Source: Candidatus Scatomorpha intestinavium
GTDB lineage: Bacteria > Bacillota > Clostridia > Oscillospirales > Oscillospiraceae
Direction: 5' to 3'
Assembly (NCBI GenBank): GCA_018712985.1
Contig: DVGA01000114.1
Location: 1 to 64,000 of the forward strand
Length of the DNA: 64,000 nt
Below, piece after piece: positions 58,894 through 64,000 of this stretch (positions are counted from its first letter, which is position 1; each line of letters opens with the position of its first letter). The notes under the pieces were generated by a model. The model did no database searches. It worked only from the letters and a program-made list of their open reading frames with translations, and was not told the origin of the DNA. The position numbers were made by a program, and so were the translations under genes.

Positions 58894-60336
58894 ATGAATT
58901 ACAGGATGATTTCCAAAATCCTCAGCAGGGTCATGGGCGTTCTGGCCGTGCTGATGCTCTTTCCGGCCTTCACCGCGCTCTGCTACGGAGAGTCGCCGTC
59001 CAGCTTCCTGATAACCATGGCGATTGCCGCCACGCTGGCCGTGCTGCTCGCGCTGCCCAAGCTCACCCGCAAGGACATTTACGCCCGCGAGGGTTTTGTA
59101 AGCGTCGCCCTTGCCTGGGTGCTGATAAGCCTGGTGGGCGCGCTGCCCTTTGTTTTCGCCGGCGAAACCACAAGCTATGTGGACGCCTTTTTTGAGATAG
59201 TCTCCGGCTTCACCACGACCGGCTCCTCGATTTTCACCGATGTCGAGAGCGTCAGCCACGGGCACCTGCTCTGGCGCAGCCTGTCCCACTGGATAGGCGG
59301 CATGGGCGTGCTGGTGTTCATCATGGCCGTCGTCCCGCTGAGCGAGGAACGCAGCATGCACATCATGCGCGCCGAGGTCCCCGGCCCTACCGTCGGCAAG
59401 CTCGTCCCGAGGATACGCCGCAGCTCCGCCATCACCTATCTTATCTATGTAGTCCTCACGATCATACTGATAATCCTGCTCTGCCTGGGCGACATGCCGT
59501 TTTTCGACTCTGTAAACCACGCCATGGCCACCGCGGGTACCGGCGGCTTCAGCGTAAAGGCCATCTCGATCGGCTACTATGACAGCGCGTACATAGACAT
59601 CGTCACCGGCATCTTCATGATGCTCTTCGGCGTGAACTTCAACATCTATTTCCTGCTGCTCATCCGCAAGTTCCGCCCCGCGCTCACCAACAGCGAGTTT
59701 ATAGGCTACTTCGGCATCGCGGCCGCGGCCTCCCTGCTGATAGCTGTCGACCTCCTCGGCGATTACTACGACTCGTTCTGGACAGCCCTGCGCTATGCGT
59801 TCTTCCAGGTCTCCTCCGTGATGACCACCACCGGCTTCGCCACCACGAACTTCGACCTCTGGCCCTCGTTCTCAAAGGCGATACTGGTGCTTGTCATGTT
59901 CATAGGAGCCAGCGCCGGCAGCACCGGCGGCGGCATAAAGGTCTCCCGAATTCTCCTGCTTGCCAAGACCGCCAAGCAGGAAATTGTAAAAATGCTCAAT
60001 CCCCGCCGCACCTCCGCCGTCAGGATGGACGGCCACACGGTGGAAATAACGACCATACGCGCCGCCCTCGTGTTCTTCACGCTGTACATTACCATCACTT
60101 TTATCTCAACAGTCATAGTTGCGCTGGACGGCTTTGACCTCGTCACAACCTTTACCTCGGTGGTCACCTGCATCTCCAATGTAGGTCCCGGCCTCGGCGA
60201 AGTTGGGCCAATGGGCAATTTCAGCGCATTTTCGGATATCTCCAAGCTGATTTTGAGCGCAGACATGCTGCTCGGGCGCCTTGAGATTTTTCCGATACTC
60301 ATCCTTTTCACGCCCAGCACCTGGCGCAAAAAATAA
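58894..60336 (+). CDS. trkH: TrkH family potassium transporter, membrane subunit
   Basis: 480 residues, about ten transmembrane segments with four selectivity-like pore loops: SGFTTTGSSIFTD, ATAGTGGFS, SSVMTTTGFATTN and TCISNVGPGLG. Translocates K+ (with Na+ or H+), gated by TrkA. Coupled to trkA by 4-base spacing and followed by a strong terminator. Confidence 0.95.
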   Translation: MNYRMISKILSRVMGVLAVLMLFPAFTALCYGESPSSFLITMAIAATLAVLLALPKLTRKDIYAREGFVSVALAWVLISLVGALPFVFAGETTSYVDAFFEIVSGFTTTGSSIFTDVESVSHGHLLWRSLSHWIGGMGVLVFIMAVVPLSEERSMHIMRAEVPGPTVGKLVPRIRRSSAITYLIYVVLTIILIILLCLGDMPFFDSVNHAMATAGTGGFSVKAISIGYYDSAYIDIVTGIFMMLFGVNFNIYFLLLIRKFRPALTNSEFIGYFGIAAAASLLIAVDLLGDYYDSFWTALRYAFFQVSSVMTTTGFATTNFDLWPSFSKAILVLVMFIGASAGSTGGGIKVSRILLLAKTAKQEIVKMLNPRRTSAVRMDGHTVEITTIRAALVFFTLYITITFISTVIVALDGFDLVTTFTSVVTCISNVGPGLGEVGPMGNFSAFSDISKLILSADMLLGRLEIFPILILFTPSTWRKK

Positions 60337-60366
60337 CCACGCCCTGCGCGGCGCGGAAACCGAAAA

Positions 60367-60412
60367 GCGTAAGCCCCGCTCCAAAGGAGCGGGGCTTACG
60401 CCTTATTTGCTT
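60367..60412. terminator. bidirectional terminator between trkH and ribF
   Basis: Perfect 16-bp stem (60367-60382 with 60386-60401), 3-base loop, T-rich flank on both strands. Confidence 0.9.
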
Positions 60413-60423
60413 CATTTTTCCCG

Positions 60424-61320
60424 TTAAGACGCGAAGTACTCTCTCGTCGTCTCCGCGTCGCGCAGGATCTGCTCGCGCAGCTCCCCGGTATCCTCAAATT
60501 TCTTCTCCGGGCGGATGAAGTGGTGGAACTCAACCCGCACCGTGTGGTCGTAAAGATCGCCCTTGAAATCAAGTATAAAGCTCTCAACGCTCACACGGTC
60601 GCTGCCGGAGACTGTCGGCCTCACCCCGACATTGGTCACGGCCATGTGCTCCGCGCCGTCGTCAAGAAACACCTTTGCGGCGTACACGCCGTGCCTCGGC
60701 ACGAGCACGCCCTCCGCAAAGCGCATGTTTATCGTCGGCGTGCCGAGCTTGGCCCCGAGCTGGAAGCCGTAATGCACGGTGTCCACCAGGCAGTGGGGGT
60801 GGCCCAGCAGCCGGTTTGCCTCCTCCATGTCCCCGTCCTGGATAAGGGAGCGTATTCTCGTTGAGCTGACGACCTCCCCGTCTATCTTTACGGCGTCGAT
60901 AATGTCGCAGCCGAGCCCGTGTCTCGAGCACCACCCGGCAATGTTAAGCGCCCTTCCGTCGCCTCGATAGCCGCAGCTGAAATCGTATCCGACGACCACA
61001 TGCACAGCATGCAGCTCGTCCACGAGCGAGCGGAGGAAATCCTCCCAGGGCATCTGCATCACCGCGTGGTTGAAGTGGATGAATATGACGCTGTCAATCC
61101 CGTAAACGCGGCGGATTATCTCCGCGCGCCCCTCGGGAGAGTTGATAAGCGGCACCTCCACGCCCTTAACGAGCGTATCCGGGTGCGTGTCGAATGTCAG
61201 GACAGCCGGGGTAACCCCGCGCTCCTCGGCCCGCCGCTTCGTCATCTTCATGAGCGCGGCATGTCCGAGATGCACTCCGTCAAAAAAACCAAGGGCTATA
61301 ACTCTTTTTGTATCCGCCAT
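60424..61320 (-). CDS. ribF: bifunctional riboflavin kinase/FMN adenylyltransferase
   Basis: 298 residues. FMN adenylyltransferase domain (ALGFFDGVHLGHAALM, VVGYDFSCGYRGDG, STRIRSLIQDGD) followed by the riboflavin kinase domain (GTPTINM, GVYAAKV, ILDFKGDLYDH). Makes FMN and FAD. Last gene of the infB-rbfA-nrnA-truB operon, as usual in Firmicutes. ATG 3 bases after truB. Confidence 0.95.
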   Translation of the reverse strand: MADTKRVIALGFFDGVHLGHAALMKMTKRRAEERGVTPAVLTFDTHPDTLVKGVEVPLINSPEGRAEIIRRVYGIDSVIFIHFNHAVMQMPWEDFLRSLVDELHAVHVVVGYDFSCGYRGDGRALNIAGWCSRHGLGCDIIDAVKIDGEVVSSTRIRSLIQDGDMEEANRLLGHPHCLVDTVHYGFQLGAKLGTPTINMRFAEGVLVPRHGVYAAKVFLDDGAEHMAVTNVGVRPTVSGSDRVSVESFILDFKGDLYDHTVRVEFHHFIRPEKKFEDTGELREQILRDAETTREYFAS

Positions 61321-61323
61321 AGC

Positions 61324-62193
61324 TCAAACCTCGAAAAAACTCTTTATCGTGCGCAAAACGCCGTCCTTTGCCTCGCCGAGCATCAGGAATTCGCCGTCCC
61401 CGGCGTAAACCCTCACTTCCCCGTCCGGAGTCCCCGGCGGAGCGGGGATATCCGTGCCGTTCCGCACGGCCTTTTCCTCCCGCGCGGCCGCGAGCCTGAG
61501 CGCCGGCCTGTCCGAAAAAAGGGTATCTGCCGGCAGCAGGCAGCTTTCGACTCCACGCAGCTCTATCTCCTCAAGCGTCAGCGCGTCCTCGACGCGGAAT
61601 CCGCCCGAATACGTCCGCCTGAGCGCCGACATACAGGCACCGCAGCCGAGCGCCGCGCCGATATCCGCGCAGAGCGAGCGGATATACGTTCCCTTCGAGC
61701 ACTCGATATCCAGCGCGAAGTCGCCATTTTCCATCGGCCCGGAGCAGTCGAGACGTGTTATGTAAACCTTTCTGGCCTTTCGCTCCACTTCGCCGCCGGC
61801 CCGCGCGATCTCATAGAGCTTGCGTCCGTTCACCTTTATGGCCGAATACATTGGCGGAACCTGCTCGATGTCTCCCCGGAAACGGGGCAAAACTTCCTCA
61901 ATCTGCGCCAAAGTGGGCGAAATCCCGCTCTCGGAAAGCACATTTCCCTCCGTGTCGAGCGTATCAGTGGTCAGGCCGAAGCGTATATGCGCGCTGTAGC
62001 CCTTCCGCTGCGCCTCGGCGAATTCCGATGCGCGCGTGGCGCGTCCAAGCAGCACGACGAGGACGCCGGTTGCCATCGGGTCAAGTGTCCCCGCATGGCC
62101 CACACGGCGGATTCCCGCCAGCCGCCTGACTTTGCCCACGACGTCGTGGCTTGTCCAGTCCGCGGGCTTGTCAACAATCAGTATTCCGTTCAC
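61324..62193 (-). CDS. truB: tRNA pseudouridine(55) synthase TruB
   Basis: 289 residues. NGILIVDKPADWTSHDVV opens the protein, catalytic Asp in GHAGTLDPMATGVLVV, and KGTYIRSLCADIG. I chose the GTG that overlaps the nrnA stop by 4 bases because the protein then starts at the family N-terminus; an ATG four codons earlier is the alternative. Makes pseudouridine 55 in the T-arm of tRNAs. Confidence 0.94.
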   Translation of the reverse strand: MNGILIVDKPADWTSHDVVGKVRRLAGIRRVGHAGTLDPMATGVLVVLLGRATRASEFAEAQRKGYSAHIRFGLTTDTLDTEGNVLSESGISPTLAQIEEVLPRFRGDIEQVPPMYSAIKVNGRKLYEIARAGGEVERKARKVYITRLDCSGPMENGDFALDIECSKGTYIRSLCADIGAALGCGACMSALRRTYSGGFRVEDALTLEEIELRGVESCLLPADTLFSDRPALRLAAAREEKAVRNGTDIPAPPGTPDGEVRVYAGDGEFLMLGEAKDGVLRTIKSFFEV

Positions 62194-63140
62194 AGCTCCG
62201 GGCATTTGTCGTCGATCGCCTTCAGCATCAGCGAAAGCGCCTCCTCCACGCCGCAGCTCAGCGTAACTCCTGCCGCCATGGCGTGCCCGCCCCCGCCGTA
62301 CACGGCGCAGATGTCCGACACATTTATGCCCGGCTTGCAGCGCGCGGAGACCTTGCTGCCCTCCGGCACCTCGCGGATGGTCAGGCTTATAACGCTGCCC
62401 TTGGCCTTTCCGGCAAGGCCGGCCAGGTCGTCGCAGTCGTTCTCGCCCGCGCCGCACTCGTCCATCATGGCCTGGGTTATGATATTGACGCTTATCTTCC
62501 CGTCTTCGAAATAGCGCATGCCGGAGAGCATTTTCCCCTCGAGCGCCATGCGCGCGCGCGTCATCGTCCTGAAAAGGGCGGTGTTCAGCGCGCTGTTGTC
62601 CGCGCCGAGGTCGATCAGCTCCGCCGCCGCCCGCAGCGTGGCGGCGTTCGTGTTAGAATACTGAAAGCAGCCCGTGTCCGTGCTCACCGCGGCATAGAGG
62701 AGGTTCGCCTCCTCCGCCGTAACATCGCCGCAGAGCGCCTTGATTATGTCCAGCACCAGCTCGCCGCAGCTCGAGCGCTCGGCCGCAAGGCAGAGATTGT
62801 CCGCAAAGCGGCTGTTGGATGGATGGTGGTCGATTGCGAGCGCTATCGGCGTGCTTACCCCGTCCGGGAAAAGCCCCTCGCTCGCCACGTCCACGGTAAC
62901 CGGAGTGGACGGCGCGGAGGTGCCCTCTTCAGCGAGGAACGGCGCCACCAGCGGCCGGTAAGTATCGGTCATCTCCCTGTTTTTGATGCACCGCGCGGCC
63001 TTGCCGCGCCTTCTCAGTGCGGAGCAAAGAGCAGCGCCGGAGCAGAGAGTATCTCCGTCCGGCCTGCGGTGGCTTATTATGAGATAACCGTCGTGCGCGT
63101 CCAGCCAAGCGGCGCATTCACTCGCTGTCAGGCTCTTCAT
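62190..63140 (-). CDS. nrnA: DHH-family oligoribonuclease/pAp phosphatase NrnA
   Basis: 316 residues, DHH-DHHA1. HRRPDGDTLCSGAAL motif, ALAIDHHPSN as the DHH motif, YAAVSTDTGCFQYSNT, and the C-terminal GGGGHAMAAG RNA-binding motif. Degrades nanoRNA and 3'-phosphoadenosine phosphate. Overlaps the end of rbfA by 23 bases. Confidence 0.94.
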   Translation of the reverse strand: MKSLTASECAAWLDAHDGYLIISHRRPDGDTLCSGAALCSALRRRGKAARCIKNREMTDTYRPLVAPFLAEEGTSAPSTPVTVDVASEGLFPDGVSTPIALAIDHHPSNSRFADNLCLAAERSSCGELVLDIIKALCGDVTAEEANLLYAAVSTDTGCFQYSNTNAATLRAAAELIDLGADNSALNTALFRTMTRARMALEGKMLSGMRYFEDGKISVNIITQAMMDECGAGENDCDDLAGLAGKAKGSVISLTIREVPEGSKVSARCKPGINVSDICAVYGGGGHAMAAGVTLSCGVEEALSLMLKAIDDKCPEL

Positions 63141-63492
63141 GCCCCTCGGCCTCCTCGATCTGTTCTATCATCCTGCTGATTTTAGCGCCGTACTCTATAG
63201 AGTGATCAAGCTCAAAGGTCAGCTCCGGCGTATATCTCAGGGACAAAGTCTCTCCCAACTCATGACGCAGCCAGCCAGCGCAGCTCTTCAGCCCGCGCTT
63301 GAACTCGCGCTCGTTGAGTTCCCCAAGGACGGAGAGCCATACCTTCGCGTAGCGGAGGTCGCCCGTAGTCTCCACACGCGTCACACTTATCATGCCCTGC
63401 TGCACGCGGGGGTCCTTCACCTGGCGCAGACGGTCGGATAGAACGCGCTGGATATCGTCGTTTATGCGTCCAATCCTATTAGAATTAGCCAT
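63118..63492 (-). CDS. rbfA: ribosome-binding factor A
   Basis: 124 residues, KH-like fold. RIGRINDDIQRVLSDRL, DPRVQQGMISVTRVETTGDL, AKVWLSVLG and LRYTPELTFELDHSIEYG. Matures the 30S subunit, especially in the cold. ATG with AAGAGG upstream. Downstream of infB as in most bacteria. Confidence 0.95.
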   Translation of the reverse strand: MANSNRIGRINDDIQRVLSDRLRQVKDPRVQQGMISVTRVETTGDLRYAKVWLSVLGELNEREFKRGLKSCAGWLRHELGETLSLRYTPELTFELDHSIEYGAKISRMIEQIEEAEGHEEPDSE

Positions 63493-63513
63493 ATAATTAC
63501 CTCTTAAAAGTAT

Positions 63514-63615
63514 TTAACGCTTGTATTTTTCGAAGCGGAACACTATGAACGCCACGACCGAACTTACGGTGTAAGCTGCAAATATCGTCGCAAACGTACC
63601 GCCTGACTCGCGCAT
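63514..63615 (-). CDS. possible 33-residue single-span membrane peptide
   Basis: The ATG at 63615 opens MRESGG, then about 20 hydrophobic residues (TFATIFAAYTVSSVVAFIVF) and a basic end (RFEKYKR), suggesting a membrane span with a positive cytoplasmic tail. Too short to be certain; no good ribosome site is visible and it begins just after the infB hairpin. It could be chance. In favour: clean transmembrane and basic pattern, and a location in an operon. Confidence 0.35.
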   Translation of the reverse strand: MRESGGTFATIFAAYTVSSVVAFIVFRFEKYKR

Positions 63616-63628
63616 GCACACAGCAAAT

Positions 63629-63656
63629 GGCCGAAATGCCAGAAGGCATTTCGGCC
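63629..63656 (-). terminator. hairpin after infB
   Basis: Perfect 12-bp stem GGCCGAAATGCC/GGCATTTCGGCC (63629-63640 with 63645-63656), 4-base loop, but no real T-run on either strand. More likely a processing or pausing hairpin than a full stop. Confidence 0.45.
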
Positions 63657-63663
63657 GGCAGCT

Positions 63664-64000
63664 TTATGCCTCGATCTGCTTCATCACGTAGGCCTCAATG
63701 ATGTCGCCCACGTGCTCGTCGTTGAATTTTTCTATCTGGATTCCGCACTCATATCCGGAGGCGACCTCCTTGACGTCGTCCTTGAAGCGGCGGAGCGATG
63801 CCATCTCGCCCTCGAATATAACGACTCCGTCACGCACCACGCGCACCTTGCATCCTCGCTGCACCTTGCCGTCGAGCACGTAGCAGCCGCACACCGTGCC
63901 GACCTTGCTGACCTTATAGAGCTGCCTGATCTCGATGTGAGCGATCACGGCCTCTTCGAACTTGGGGGCGAGCATGCCCTTCATTGCGGCCTCGATCTCG
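63664..64000 (-). CDS. infB: translation initiation factor IF-2, C-terminal part
   Basis: About 112 residues of the C-terminus; the rest, with the GTPase domain, lies beyond the right edge. [21 protein letters not shown] without the start, then [20 protein letters not shown] and [20 protein letters not shown] are the fMet-tRNA-binding C2 domain. Order infB-rbfA-nrnA-truB-ribF supports it. Confidence 0.95.
   Translation of the reverse strand, partial: EIEAAMKGMLAPKFEEAVIAHIEIRQLYKVSKVGTVCGCYVLDGKVQRGCKVRVVRDGVVIFEGEMASLRRFKDDVKEVASGYECGIQIEKFNDEHVGDIIEAYVMKQIEA

Noticed and set aside
60919-62514. 531-codon open frame on the plus strand
   Set aside because: Runs antisense across ribF, truB and nrnA; no ribosome site or family features.

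Overview
The window is a GC-rich, gene-dense stretch of a Gram-positive, endospore-forming anaerobe, most likely a member of the Clostridia close to the Oscillospiraceae. The reasons are spoIVA and a cotJ spore-coat locus, a four-subunit ferredoxin-dependent 2-oxoacid oxidoreductase, tight Firmicutes-style housekeeping operons with strong AGGAGG ribosome binding sites, frequent TTG/GTG starts, and a vanG-type cluster of the kind seen in clostridial chromosomes. No tRNA, rRNA, CRISPR array, prophage or insertion sequence was found.

Layout. 1-3.6 kb (minus): a divergent folD (cut by the window edge), a kynurenine-formamidase-like hydrolase, a PLP aminotransferase and panB. 3.9-6.8 kb (plus): a KaiC-like/PEP-synthase ATP-grasp fusion and secG. 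6.8-15.2 kb: two head-to-head two-component systems, the right one (vanR-vanS) leading into vanG-vanXY-vanT, a complete D-Ala-D-Ser glycopeptide-resistance module with an attenuator-like leader. 15.2-20.8 kb: spoIVA, a YwlG-family protein, a DUF3048 lipoprotein, a solute-binding lipoprotein broken by one in-frame TGA, and a small membrane protein coupled to tyrS. 22.1-31.5 kb (minus): a long operon asp23-like, nusB, xseA, xseB, ispA, dxs, tlyA, nadK, argR, recN and a C_GCAxxG_C_C protein. 31.6-35.9 kb (minus): rpe, recR, rnj, a membrane-type dipeptidase and an ArsC/Spx-like protein. 36.0-39.5 kb (plus): an xpaC-telA-LemA-like-TPM envelope operon.

39.5-49.4 kb (minus) is the most distinctive metabolic region. 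It holds a DASS-type transporter, an Lrp/AsnC regulator, a gamma-delta-alpha-beta 2-oxoacid:ferredoxin oxidoreductase, a fused CoA-transferase, UbiX and UbiD. Just upstream lie an HD-domain protein and a probable LpdD-like prenylated-FMN chaperone. Together they look like import of an organic acid, CoA activation, oxidative decarboxylation or reductive carboxylation, and a prFMN-dependent (de)carboxylation; the substrate is unknown. 49.5-53.1 kb: a fused CotJA-CotJB protein with CotJC, then two M20 amidohydrolases. 53.3-55.7 kb: ddl and murF, the ordinary D-Ala-D-Ala route that vanG bypasses. 55.8-60.4 kb (plus): a DUF3796/HTH pair, then an exonuclease coupled to trkA-trkH potassium uptake. 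60.4-64 kb (minus): infB (cut by the edge), a possible 33-residue membrane peptide, rbfA, nrnA, truB and ribF, a standard translation/RNA operon.

Start codons were chosen from ribosome binding sites and known family N-termini. Promoters and terminators were read by eye, so they are predictions. No database search was possible.
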